Below the pieces are notes generated by a model. That model did no database searches. It saw only the letters and a program-made list of their open reading frames with translations, and was not told where the DNA came from. From the NCBI GenBank assembly GCA_913046335.1, contig CAJWSU010000039.1:1-9636 (forward strand): DNA of 9,636 bases, read 5' to 3'. Origin of the DNA: TMED109 sp002684605 (GTDB taxonomy: Bacteria; Pseudomonadota; Alphaproteobacteria; TMED109). The translations under genes and the position numbers were made by a program. Below are positions 1 to 6,728 of this stretch, in pieces. Each line of letters opens with the position of its first letter. Position 1 is the stretch's first letter.

Positions 1-3
1 AAA

Positions 4-882
4 CTATTTAAGCTTTTTATAGTTTTCTCTCCAAAATGCATAGAGTCCTGATGATACAACCATTATTGAGCCTATTATAACAGGAGTTTCTAGAGCTTCA
101 TTAAAGACTGATACTCCTATCATTGAGACAAATACCAGATGAAGATAGCTATAGGGTTGAAGCATAGAAGCCTCAGCTAGTTCTAGAGCTTTAATCATGC
201 ATATATGTGCTAATACACCAAGTATGCAGATTATAGCTATCCAGAACCAATCAATTGATGCAACCTCTTTATAATAAAATGGTCCTATAGAGGAAAGAAT
301 TATTGCTCCTATAATTGCCGTATAAAACAATGTTGTATCATTATTATCTTGTCTTGATACCAGCCGAGTTAGAATTTGATATAGTGCAAAAAGAAATGCA
401 CAACCTAATGCAATAAATGAAAAGGGTTCAAAAACATTTATACCAGGTCGCAAAATAATCATAATGCCGACAAAGCCAAATATAATTGCTGTCCATCTTC
501 TCCAGCCGACAGATTCTTTTAATATGAAAACGGATAACACCGTTACAATTAATGGTCCAACGGCAAATATTGCAGAAGTTTGAATTAAACCTATTTTATA
601 AAAACAATAATGGGCAAAACATAGTTCTATAGTTAATATTATACTTCTTATAATCTGCAACAAAGGATTTTTACTTTTATATACTACTTTAAGAGATTTT
701 CCTTTTCTTGAATACAAGATAATTATAAATAATGCAAAAACCCAGTATCTAAACATTCCAAGTGTTATTACATTATAATGTTGTGATAGGTATCTAATTA
801 CGCCATCCATTAATGAGTATGATAAAATCGCGCATATCATAAGGAATATACCAATTTTGTTATTAGATGCCTTAATATTCAT
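4..882 (-). CDS. EamA/DMT-family inner-membrane transporter
   Basis: A complete 292-aa protein made mostly of hydrophobic segments separated by short charged loops. This fits the ten-helix, two-repeat architecture of the drug/metabolite transporter (EamA) family. Visible family traits are the N-terminal helix followed by a basic loop, the stretch around residues 96-125 (KIGLIQTSAIFAVGPLIVTV, then a Lys-Glu after the next helix), and a second-half repeat with KALELAEASMLQPYSYL near residues 230-250. These proteins usually export or exchange small metabolites across the inner membrane, and the substrate cannot be read from sequence. The start is the ATG at 882-880 with a weak AAGAG-type ribosome site upstream. 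The stop is TAG at 6-4. It is divergent from the PaiB-like gene across about 110 bp, so the two may share regulation. Family assignment is firm; substrate is unknown. Confidence 0.88.
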   Translation of the reverse strand: MNIKASNNKIGIFLMICAILSYSLMDGVIRYLSQHYNVITLGMFRYWVFALFIIILYSRKGKSLKVVYKSKNPLLQIIRSIILTIELCFAHYCFYKIGLIQTSAIFAVGPLIVTVLSVFILKESVGWRRWTAIIFGFVGIMIILRPGINVFEPFSFIALGCAFLFALYQILTRLVSRQDNNDTTLFYTAIIGAIILSSIGPFYYKEVASIDWFWIAIICILGVLAHICMIKALELAEASMLQPYSYLHLVFVSMIGVSVFNEALETPVIIGSIMVVSSGLYAFWRENYKKLK

Positions 883-995
883 ATAGCTCTTATTTAATTT
901 TTAATTAAAGAATGAAAATAATAGTAGCTAAACAATATAATCCTTTTAAAGTAAAATATAGCTTATTCTTTACATAAAATATTTGGGGAAATGGA

Positions 996-1619
996 ATGTA
1001 TGTTCCAAAACACTTTGAAGAGAATAGAGAAGAAGAAATAAAGAGAATTATAGAAAATTATCCATTAGCTACATTAGTAGGTAACACTAAAAACGGTATA
1101 GTAGCGAACCATATTCCCTTAATACTATATAAATCTTTTCATTCTAAGAAAATATTGATTGGGCATATTGCAAGAGCTAATAAACTCCATGAAGAGTTGA
1201 AATATGATGATAATGTTATGGTAATATTTAAGTCAGAAGATGCCTATATAAGTCCTAATTGGTATCCCACAAGAAATAATAAGAAAGAGCATGTTCCAAC
1301 ATGGAATTATCAATCCGTACATTTATATGGAAAAATTTCTTTTAATAATAAGAAAAATTTTTTACTTAAAACTGTTAAAGAATTAACTAGTATTTTTGAA
1401 AAAAGTAAGAAAAAAACAGATTGGAAGATGAATGATGTTTCATCTGAATACATGTCTTCCATGCTTAAAGAAATTATAGGGTTTGAAATTAGTATTTCTA
1501 AACAAATAGCTAAGTCTAAATTAAGTCAAAATAGAGAAAAGGAAGATGTGCAGAATGTTATTAAAGAATTAAAAAACAATGGGTATACTTTTTTATCTAA
1601 TTCAATGAATAAACTATAA
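996..1619 (+). CDS. PaiB-like FMN-binding protein
   Basis: A 207-aa protein of the PaiB family (often annotated 'FMN-binding negative transcriptional regulator'), close to the usual family length. It opens with MYVPKHF, followed by PLATLV (residues 23-28), ANHIPLIL (37-44), GHIARAN (56-62), AYISPNWYPT (83-92) and VPTWNYQSVHLYG (100-112). It ends in the KLSQNR motif (175-180). These blocks are the hallmark of the split-barrel flavin-binding fold. The name comes from Bacillus PaiB, reported as a repressor of sporulation and protease genes. No helix-turn-helix is evident, so DNA binding is uncertain here, and a flavin oxidoreductase or sensor role is equally possible. A GGGGAA ribosome site (985-990) sits 5 nt before the ATG at 996. 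An earlier ATG at 991 is in another frame. It is divergent from the EamA transporter and convergent with the DehI-like gene. Confidence 0.87.
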   Translation: MYVPKHFEENREEEIKRIIENYPLATLVGNTKNGIVANHIPLILYKSFHSKKILIGHIARANKLHEELKYDDNVMVIFKSEDAYISPNWYPTRNNKKEHVPTWNYQSVHLYGKISFNNKKNFLLKTVKELTSIFEKSKKKTDWKMNDVSSEYMSSMLKEIIGFEISISKQIAKSKLSQNREKEDVQNVIKELKNNGYTFLSNSMNKL

Positions 1620-1699
1620 TACATTTTTTATCACTATGATTTGGAATATTTTTAAGCAACTTTTAGCGATCTTTTGTAAATAGCTTAATAACCCTAAAA

Positions 1700-2536
1700 T
1701 TAAGTTTTAATATTTTTAATTAACCTAAGGGTCATATTACCTAAAACAACCATTCTAATTACTTGGTTAGGCATAGAAACATAGTTCTTAATTGTAATAA
1801 GGGCCTCATTAGTAATATTTTTATATTTAATTTTTTGCCTTCTGAGATTAATACCATTAGTATTTAGATAATATAATACTTCTCCAAACACTTTTTCTAA
1901 GTGTCCATTCTCATGGAATGATTTAAAGTTATCGTATATAATGGTTAAAAATTCTGGCCAGTAGGACAAATGTCTCCAGAGAGTAGCTACATGAGAATCT
2001 AGGCCTTGAGATGAGCCAAGAGAATTAACTTTCTTTACCTTTAGCCAGCTTTCAGGACTGATTTCTTCTTTATTCCTTAATCTAGGAAAAGTAGGTATTA
2101 TTATTTTTTTTGATATATTGTTTATTGCTACACGAGGTTTATATTCTGACATTACTAAAGCTGATAAAGCCATTAAATTCATGCCATTAGATTTATTATA
2201 AGCCTCAATAATATTTTCAATATGTATTAAGTCACTTTTTTTTATACCTTTGCAATGGTTATTAATATTAGGAGTAGGTAAATTTATATTATTTATCATA
2301 TTCTTTAGGGCTAGTTCAGGAGTGCCCGATAGATATATTGGCTTAGTGAGTAACCATATGTCTTCTAGACTATTATCCATACTTGCAAGTCCTCGCCATA
2401 TAGAAGTAATAAGAGGAATATTCATAGTATTTCTTATGTCTTCAAATATTTCAGCTGTTTTTCCTTTAGCTGCATTTTCATTAATAGCAGTAACAGGATC
2501 ATAGGAAAAATCTGAATTAGACAATGTCTTATCCAA
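1700..2536 (-). CDS. DehI-family (2-haloacid dehalogenase-like) protein
   Basis: A 278-aa protein that I place in the DehI family (group I 2-haloacid dehalogenases, PF10778). Features are the N-terminal block IFEDIRNTMNIPLITSIWR (residues 30-48) followed by LEDIWLLTKPIYL, and a second-half block GLDSHVATLWRHLSYWPEFL (178-197). The two similar helical halves match the DehI pseudo-dimer. Known family members hydrolyse 2-haloalkanoic acids using an activated water, and their catalytic Asp lies in the second half. D180 is a candidate equivalent, but this was not verified by alignment. Many genomic homologues have never been shown to dehalogenate, so activity is not assumed. The apparent start is TTG at 2536-2534. 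An in-frame stop lies only a few codons upstream, there is no ATG before residue 38, and the ribosome site is weak. The gene is divergent from the GST operon. Confidence 0.78.
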   Translation of the reverse strand: MDKTLSNSDFSYDPVTAINENAAKGKTAEIFEDIRNTMNIPLITSIWRGLASMDNSLEDIWLLTKPIYLSGTPELALKNMINNINLPTPNINNHCKGIKKSDLIHIENIIEAYNKSNGMNLMALSALVMSEYKPRVAINNISKKIIIPTFPRLRNKEEISPESWLKVKKVNSLGSSQGLDSHVATLWRHLSYWPEFLTIIYDNFKSFHENGHLEKVFGEVLYYLNTNGINLRRQKIKYKNITNEALITIKNYVSMPNQVIRMVVLGNMTLRLIKNIKT

Positions 2537-2594
2537 TATAATTATTCAATTTATAATATTAAATCATAGGTGTTAATGTTTGTCACTTTGATAT

Positions 2595-2624
2595 TTGACT
2601 ACAAAATTTTTAATAGTTTATAAT
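2595..2624 (+). promoter_or_regulatory. sigma70-type promoter of the GST operon
   Basis: TTGACT (2595-2600) and a perfect TATAAT (2619-2624) are separated by 18 nt. This would put the transcription start near 2631, giving a leader of about 33 nt before the GST start. It is the clearest promoter in the window. It lies in the divergent gap between the DehI-like gene and the GST operon. In an AT-rich genome isolated TATAAT matches are common, but the paired -35 raises confidence. Confidence 0.6.
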
Positions 2625-2663
2625 TGAAATGATTTTAAATAGGCTTTTTTATAAAGGGATAAG

Positions 2664-3704
2664 ATGGGAAGTTTAATAATTAAAGGTGCTCCAGGGTCTC
2701 CTTATACAAGAAAAATGTTAAGTATATTAAGATATAGACGAATACCTTATAAATTTATTATAGGTGGTTTGTTTGAAATAGGAATAATGAATACTTCTCA
2801 TTTGCCGAAAGCAAAAATAAATTTGATGCCTACATTTTATTTTGAAAATAAAGATAAAAAATTAGAGCCTATGGTTGATTCAACATTTATAATAAGAAGA
2901 TTAGAAAATTTATATTCAGCCAGGTCAGTTATACCTAGTAATCCATTACTAAAGTTTTTAGATTATTTATTAGAAGATTATGCAGATGAATGGCTTACTA
3001 AGGCTACATTTCATTATAGGTGGACTTATAATGAAGATATTAGAAAAGCTGGTAATACATTATCAAGATGGAGCTCTTTAACAGATAATGAAGATCAAAT
3101 AAAATCTATTAGACATGATATTTCTCAACGTCAAATTTCTAGATTACACGTTGTAGGTAGTAATAAAATAACATCCAATATTATTGAAAAAAGTTATAAA
3201 AACATATTAAATTTATTAAATATTAATATGAATAATTATCCATATACATTTGGTCATAAGCCTATAGCTAGTGATTTTGCATTATTTGGTCAGCTTACAC
3301 AATTAGCTGCTTTTGATCCAACTCCAACTAAGATAGCTGATAATATTGCATCAAGAATTGTTGCATGGGTGGGAGTTATGGAGGATTTGTCAGGCTTAGA
3401 AACGAATAATTTAGAGCTAGTTGATAGTCATAATTTAACAGAATCCTTAAGAAATATTTTTAAGGAAATTGGAAGAACTTATATCCCAGTTTTAATAGCT
3501 AACCAAAGGGCAGTTAATAATAATAAGGAAGAGGTAGAAACAGAGATAGATGGCTCTTTATGGAGTCAAAAACCATTTCCTTATCAGGCTAAATGTTTAC
3601 AATGGTTAAAAGATGAATTTGATTTATTATCTAGTAAAGACAAAAAATTAACAGAGAATTTTTTAAATGGAACTGGCTGTGAGGTTTTGTGTAATGAAAA
3701 ATAA
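2664..3704 (+). CDS. Long glutathione S-transferase family protein
   Basis: A 346-aa cytoplasmic protein with an N-terminal thioredoxin-fold GST domain. Its likely active-site segment is GSPYTRK (residues 11-17; Ser or Tyr rather than a CxxC pair). MPTF (55-58) carries the cis-proline, and MVDSTFIIRRLE (70-81) is the typical glutathione gamma-Glu contact. The helical C-terminal domain holds the N-capping motif PIASDFALFGQL (200-211). About 90 extra residues follow, including EIDGSLWSQKPFPYQAKCL (294-312) and NGTGCE near the end, a tail I associate with a long bacterial GST subfamily rather than the ordinary 200-230-aa enzymes. Substrate is unknown. AAGGG (2654-2658) lies 5 nt before the ATG. 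It is the first gene of a four-gene operon and overlaps the next gene by 11 bp, suggesting translational coupling. Confidence 0.85.
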   Translation: MGSLIIKGAPGSPYTRKMLSILRYRRIPYKFIIGGLFEIGIMNTSHLPKAKINLMPTFYFENKDKKLEPMVDSTFIIRRLENLYSARSVIPSNPLLKFLDYLLEDYADEWLTKATFHYRWTYNEDIRKAGNTLSRWSSLTDNEDQIKSIRHDISQRQISRLHVVGSNKITSNIIEKSYKNILNLLNINMNNYPYTFGHKPIASDFALFGQLTQLAAFDPTPTKIADNIASRIVAWVGVMEDLSGLETNNLELVDSHNLTESLRNIFKEIGRTYIPVLIANQRAVNNNKEEVETEIDGSLWSQKPFPYQAKCLQWLKDEFDLLSSKDKKLTENFLNGTGCEVLCNEK

Positions 3705-4122
3705 TATTTATAAAGAATATCATTTAAAATTAACAGAATGTTTTTTATTAATTGAAGAATGCTATTGGGATCTTCAAGAAGTATATGATGAGACTAAAAT
3801 TAATTATAAATTTGATGAAAAAAATAGTGCTACATTACCATATGGTTTATGGAAATTTTACTTGATAGAAGAATGTTCTAAAGAAATAGCAGTAGAAAAA
3901 GGGAAGGGTATATATTCTTTAAGTTGTAATAATTTATTTAATTTAATTAAGGATTATGCAAATTGGAAACCTAAGGATGAAAATGATTGGAATAATGGCA
4001 ATGATTTGCTTGGAATATCAGGTAAAGCTAAGGAATGTTTATCTAGTATTATTTCTGACTTATATAATAGAAAAGATGGTAATGTTGAATTTTATAGAGA
4101 TTTGGAATTACCGGTGGAGTAG
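3694..4122 (+). CDS. Hypothetical protein in the GST operon
   Basis: A 142-aa soluble protein that I do not recognise. It has no signal peptide or membrane segment. It is rich in Glu, Lys, Asn and aromatic residues. Visible features are an acidic helix-like N-terminal half (FLLIEECYWDLQEVYDE, residues 17-33) and a Trp-rich middle stretch (NWKPKDENDWNNGND, 92-106). Four to five Cys residues are scattered without a metal-site spacing. The chosen start is the ATG at 3694, preceded by GAGG (3681-3684); an in-frame ATG at 3667 would lie deeper inside the GST gene. The start overlaps the GST stop by 11 bp, and the stop is 2 nt before the DUF1330 gene, so it is translated as part of the same operon. 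The context suggests an accessory role to the GST-family enzyme, but this is only positional inference. Confidence 0.72.
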   Translation: MKNNIYKEYHLKLTECFLLIEECYWDLQEVYDETKINYKFDEKNSATLPYGLWKFYLIEECSKEIAVEKGKGIYSLSCNNLFNLIKDYANWKPKDENDWNNGNDLLGISGKAKECLSSIISDLYNRKDGNVEFYRDLELPVE

Positions 4123-4124
4123 AA

Positions 4125-4535
4125 ATGAAAGCTAGTATTAATGTAGAAAAAGGTGCTCTAGAATTAATGTCTAAGGGTAATTTAGAAGAGCCTGTTATTA
4201 TGTTAAATTTATTAAAATATTTAGATATTGCAAAATCAGGCTTTGGAGTAGATGGCTTAACTGGAAGAAAGGCTTATGAAGTTTATGGTAAAAAATTTGC
4301 AAAATTTCAGCCAAAATATGGAGGAGAGCCTATATGGATGGGAAAAGTTCATAATTCTATAATTGGAATAGATGATTGGGACATATCTATTCTAGTACGT
4401 TATCCTAAAAGAATAAATTTTATAAATATGTTTAATGATCCGGATTATAAGGCTATTGCTCTAATCAGAGCAGCGGCTTTAAAAGATAGTAGAATTATAG
4501 AAATGTCAGAGTTATTGCACAGGAATATAAAATAA
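4125..4535 (+). CDS. DUF1330 domain protein
   Basis: A 136-aa cytoplasmic protein of the DUF1330 family, which adopts a dimeric alpha/beta (ferredoxin-like) barrel fold. Visible blocks are PVIMLNLLKYLDIAKSGF (residues 23-40), GRKAYEVYGKKF (47-58), the conserved DDWDISILVRYPKRINFINM (83-102), and DPDYKAIALIRAAALKDSRI (105-124). The Asp-Trp-Asp and Arg-Tyr-Pro cluster and the final 'AALKDSR' segment are the family signature. Function of the family is not established; it is often found beside catabolic or detoxification genes. A GGTGGAG ribosome site (4113-4119) sits 5 nt before the ATG and overlaps the end of the upstream gene. Only one nucleotide separates its stop from the VOC gene, so coupled translation is likely. 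Confidence 0.85.
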   Translation: MKASINVEKGALELMSKGNLEEPVIMLNLLKYLDIAKSGFGVDGLTGRKAYEVYGKKFAKFQPKYGGEPIWMGKVHNSIIGIDDWDISILVRYPKRINFINMFNDPDYKAIALIRAAALKDSRIIEMSELLHRNIK

Positions 4536-4536
4536 T

Positions 4537-4935
4537 ATGATTCTATCTATCGATCATATAGTTCTAACTATAACAAATTTAAATAAGACAGTTTTTTTTT
4601 ATTGTGATGTCTTAGGTATGAAATTAGAAGAGTTTAAGTTGGGACCAAATAGAGAAATAAGAAAATGTCTAAAATTTGGCAACCAAAAAATCAATTTGCA
4701 TGAAAATAATAACTTAATTAAGCCAGGCGCAAAAGTTGCAAAGCCGGGAACGGGAGACATTTGTTTTATTTCAGATAAGAATATATTAGAGTGGGAAAAA
4801 ATTTTGACAAGAAATAATATAAAAATAGAACAGGGTCCTATTAAACAAATTGGCGCTACTAGTGATTTATATTCAATCTATATTAGAGATCCTGATGAAA
4901 ATCTTATTGAAATTTCAAATAGAGTAAATATTTAA
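4537..4935 (+). CDS. VOC-family (glyoxalase-fold) protein
   Basis: A 132-aa protein with two beta-alpha-beta-beta-beta modules of the vicinal oxygen chelate superfamily. It begins with IDHIVLTITNLNKTVFFY (residues 5-22), then VLGMKLEEF (25-33), FGNQKINLHE (47-56), GTGDICFI (71-78) and the C-terminal RDPDENLIEISN (117-128). H7, H55 and E125 are the likely metal-site residues. The set of blocks (FGNQKINLH, GDICF, QIGATSDLYSIYIRDPD) resembles the STM3117-like VOC subgroup rather than classical glyoxalase I. Substrate is unknown; dioxygenase, isomerase and resistance activities all occur in this fold. It is the last gene of the GST operon. A run of nine T at 4592-4600 lies inside the gene, a place where a frameshift or sequencing error could easily arise, but the frame is intact here. 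Confidence 0.87.
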   Translation: MILSIDHIVLTITNLNKTVFFYCDVLGMKLEEFKLGPNREIRKCLKFGNQKINLHENNNLIKPGAKVAKPGTGDICFISDKNILEWEKILTRNNIKIEQGPIKQIGATSDLYSIYIRDPDENLIEISNRVNI

Positions 4936-4953
4936 TTTTTAATTAAATATTTA
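4925..4953. terminator. AT-only hairpin shared by two convergent genes
   Basis: A perfect 13-bp inverted repeat, TAAATATTTAATT with a TTT loop and AATTAAATATTTA, contains only A and T. It includes the stop codon of the VOC gene (4933-4935) and that of the MerT-like gene on the other strand (4945-4943), whose ends are only 7 bp apart. Its position suggests a bidirectional termination or mRNA-end stabilising structure. The stem has no G-C pair and so would be weak as an intrinsic terminator. Call is positional plus symmetry only. Confidence 0.45.
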
Positions 4954-5362
4954 TTAGTAACGAATTGTTTATAAAGAATTGAGGAAAAAAATTATATACT
5001 GAGCCGCTTATAAATAAAAATATAGAGAATATATATATATATTTATTGAAACATCTTAGACTAGTACATGATTTTTCATCTTTAGAGTCTGTAGGACAGG
5101 AGTGATTCCTGTTTCTTATTTTAATAATACCGCTAGTTATTATTAATGAACCTGAGATAATAAATAATAAAATGCTGTATTTTTCAATTAAAATTAATTT
5201 TGGAAAACTAGAGTATATATATGCTAATACAGGACCTCCTCCTAGTAACAGTAACAATGCAGGTAAAGCGCAGCATATGCACATACTAAGGCTAGCAAAT
5301 AAGCTTGAAAGTGTTAATATTGTTAATTTTTTTTGTATTTTGTTTTTAGATATTATATTCAT
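4943..5362 (-). CDS. MerT-like small membrane metal-transport protein
   Basis: A 139-aa protein with about three membrane helices and a MerT-like layout. Helix 1 contains CICCALPALLLLLGGGPVL (residues 28-46; C28, C30, C31), matching the Cys-Cys-x-x-Pro region of mercuric transporters. Helix 2 follows at 62-81. A cytoplasmic loop carries C89, C99 and C104, the position of the second Cys pair in MerT. Helix 3 spans about 107-128 and ends FFPQFF. MerT proteins pass Hg(II) inward through paired cysteines. Here there is no merP, merA or merR, and the gene is divergent from zur, so a zinc or other soft-metal role is at least as likely (inference). The start is the ATG at 5362-5360, with no strong ribosome site (A-rich leader). 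It converges on the VOC gene with a 7-bp gap. Confidence 0.68.
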   Translation of the reverse strand: MNIISKNKIQKKLTILTLSSLFASLSMCICCALPALLLLLGGGPVLAYIYSSFPKLILIEKYSILLFIISGSLIITSGIIKIRNRNHSCPTDSKDEKSCTSLRCFNKYIYIFSIFLFISGSVYNFFPQFFINNSLLINI

Positions 5363-5431
5363 TTTTTACTATTTTTTTAAGTTTTTAATTTATTTAAATG
5401 TTTATATTTAAAACTTTATGACATATAAATA

Positions 5432-5478
5432 ACTGAGGTGCCAGGAGGATCTGAATAAAAGTAACTTGGCACCTCAGT
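5432..5478. repeat. Perfect 12-bp inverted repeat in the merT-like/zur divergent region
   Basis: ACTGAGGTGCCA (5432-5443) is the exact reverse complement of TGGCACCTCAGT (5467-5478), with a 23-nt spacer. The arms are far more G+C-rich than the surrounding intergenic DNA. The end of the left arm and the spacer form a consensus-like AGGAGG (5443-5448) that has no ATG/GTG start at a suitable distance. There is no T-run on either side, so this is not a standard intrinsic terminator. It could be a leader-RNA hairpin, a two-half-site operator or a remnant of a mobile repeat. Function is unknown. Confidence 0.75.
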
Positions 5479-5489
5479 AATAATTAACT

Positions 5490-5506
5490 ATGCAATGTTA
5501 TTGCAT
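5490..5506. promoter_or_regulatory. Candidate Zur operator upstream of zur
   Basis: ATGCAAT-GTT-ATTGCAT is a perfect 7-bp palindrome around a 3-nt centre. Its inner 15 bp (TGCAAT-NNN-ATTGCA, 5491-5505) recur upstream of the porin gene at 8465-8479. Size, AT-richness and symmetry fit operators of the Fur/Zur superfamily, and the site lies about 58 nt before the zur start. That supports autoregulation and possibly control of the divergent MerT-like gene. A TTGGCA (5466-5471) lies 17 nt before TATGCA (5489-5494), so the operator may cover a weak -10, but the promoter is not pinned. No binding data are implied. Confidence 0.68.
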
Positions 5507-5564
5507 GTTAGAAATATATTGTCAAAGAGAAAATAACATGTTATTTTTTTTTATGGAGAAAAAA

Positions 5565-5996
5565 ATGCAAGATGAAAAAAAAAATAAAGCTATAGATATT
5601 TGTATTAAAAATAACGAATCTATAACTCCAAATAGGTTATTGATATTAGATATTTTATCATCAACAAAATTACCTATATCTGCTTATGATATACATGCAA
5701 TAGTTAAAGAAAAAGGAAAAAATTTAAATATTTCTTCTGTATATAGAGTTATTGAATTTTGGGCACAATTAAAAGTTCTACATAAAATATCGTTTTTAAA
5801 TAAATATATATTATGTGATAATACTGAAGAAAAACATACGCATATTACTAATATATGTACAAGCTGTTTAACTGTCATAGAGACATGTAATAAAGCTATG
5901 GGTTTAAATCTTGAAAAAAGTTCTAAAAATTTAGGCTTAATTTTAAGTCCTAATATGAATATAGAAATTCCTGTTATATGTGAGAGCTGCCAGTAA
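5565..5996 (+). CDS. zur: Zur, zinc-responsive Fur-family repressor
   Basis: A 143-aa Fur-superfamily regulator with an N-terminal winged helix (SAYDIHAIVKEKG, residues 39-51; NISSVYRVIEFW, 55-66) and a C-terminal dimerisation domain. CxxC pairs C98/C101 and C139/C142 are the structural zinc site. H73, C84, H91 and E106 line up, by remembered alignment, with the regulatory zinc ligands of E. coli Zur (H77, C88, H96, E111). The block HKISFLNKYILCDN (73-86) is Zur-like rather than Fur-like. It should sense cytosolic Zn2+ and repress uptake genes. The start is chosen at 5565 because GGAGA (5555-5559) precedes it at good spacing. In-frame ATGs at 5538 and 5553 are possible, and one at 5490 falls inside the operator palindrome. 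It is followed after 45 nt by the ABC ATPase gene, probably in the same transcript. Confidence 0.86.
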   Translation: MQDEKKNKAIDICIKNNESITPNRLLILDILSSTKLPISAYDIHAIVKEKGKNLNISSVYRVIEFWAQLKVLHKISFLNKYILCDNTEEKHTHITNICTSCLTVIETCNKAMGLNLEKSSKNLGLILSPNMNIEIPVICESCQ

Positions 5997-6041
5997 TTAA
6001 TTACAATTTATTAAAAATTATATTTATGAATTAGGAAATGA

Positions 6042-6728
6042 ATGAGTAAAAATCTAATATCTGTAGAAAATCTAAATTATAGTTTAGGTGATAATACCAA
6101 ATTTTCTTTAAAAATTAATAAATTTATTTTGAAAAAAAGTGATAGCTTTTTAATCTATGGTGACTCTGGATTAGGAAAATCAACTTTTTTGAATTTACTT
6201 TCCGGTACTCTTAGACCACAAGAAGGTGCTATTAATATTTTAGGGACAAATATAGTTGATAGCTCTTCTGCTGTAAAAGACAAAATTAGGGGTGATCATT
6301 TTGGAATAGTATTTCAAACTTTTAATCTATTACCCTATATTACCGTTAAAAATAATATTTTATTAGGCAAAGCTTACTCTAATAGAAAGCAATTATTATC
6401 CAGCAATGATGAAGTAAAAATATTAATGGATAAGTTATCTTTAAATTACAAAGACCTTGTAGATCGCAAGGCATACGAATTGAGTATTGGTCAGCAACAG
6501 AGGGTTGCAGTCGCCAGGGCATTAATTGGAAAGCCTGAAATTATAATTGCAGATGAGCCTACTTCGGCGCTCGATCAAGATAATCAAAAAGAATTTATTA
6601 ATTTATTATTTAAATCATTGGATGAAAATGAACAGGGTTTAATTATGGTTAGCCATAACAAAAAATTATCTAAAAAATTTAAAATAGTTAAAAATATTAC
6701 TGAAATATGTGAGGTTAATAATGATTAA
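6042..6728 (+). CDS. ABC transporter ATPase, LolD/MacB type
   Basis: A complete 228-aa nucleotide-binding subunit. Motifs in order are Walker A GDSGLGKST (residues 40-48), Q-loop VFQTFNLLPYITVKNN (90-105), signature LSIGQQQRVAVARAL (147-161), Walker B IIIADEPTSALD (167-178, catalytic E172) and H-loop SHN (H205). The F-N-L-L-P after the Q-loop and the LSxGQQQR signature are typical of ATPases paired with FtsX/MacB-type permeases (LolD, FtsE, MacB N-domain). It would act at the cytoplasmic face with the permease encoded next. An AGGAAA ribosome site (6033-6038) precedes the ATG. The last 8 bp overlap the permease start, a typical coupling. Downstream of zur and a Zur-type palindrome, it is probably zinc-repressed (inference). 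Confidence 0.92.
   Translation: MSKNLISVENLNYSLGDNTKFSLKINKFILKKSDSFLIYGDSGLGKSTFLNLLSGTLRPQEGAINILGTNIVDSSSAVKDKIRGDHFGIVFQTFNLLPYITVKNNILLGKAYSNRKQLLSSNDEVKILMDKLSLNYKDLVDRKAYELSIGQQQRVAVARALIGKPEIIIADEPTSALDQDNQKEFINLLFKSLDENEQGLIMVSHNKKLSKKFKIVKNITEICEVNND

Noticed and set aside
2250..2504. Plus-strand open frame of 84 codons inside the DehI-like gene
   Set aside because: It is fully antisense to a gene with clear family motifs, without a ribosome site or recognisable product.
891..4947. An identical 19-nt all-AT string at 891-909 and 4929-4947
   Set aside because: Both contain TTTAATT-TTT-AATTAAA, but such A/T strings recur easily in a genome this AT-rich. Only the second extends to a longer perfect palindrome, so I do not call a dispersed repeat.
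5172..5411. Plus-strand open frame of 79 codons over the MerT-like gene
   Set aside because: It is antisense to the MerT-like protein with its conserved Cys pattern, and its product has no recognisable features.
5490..5564. N-terminal extension of Zur starting at ATG 5490
   Set aside because: That ATG lies inside the operator palindrome and has no ribosome site. The extra 25 residues do not resemble Fur-family N-termini, and GGAGA before ATG 5565 gives a good start.
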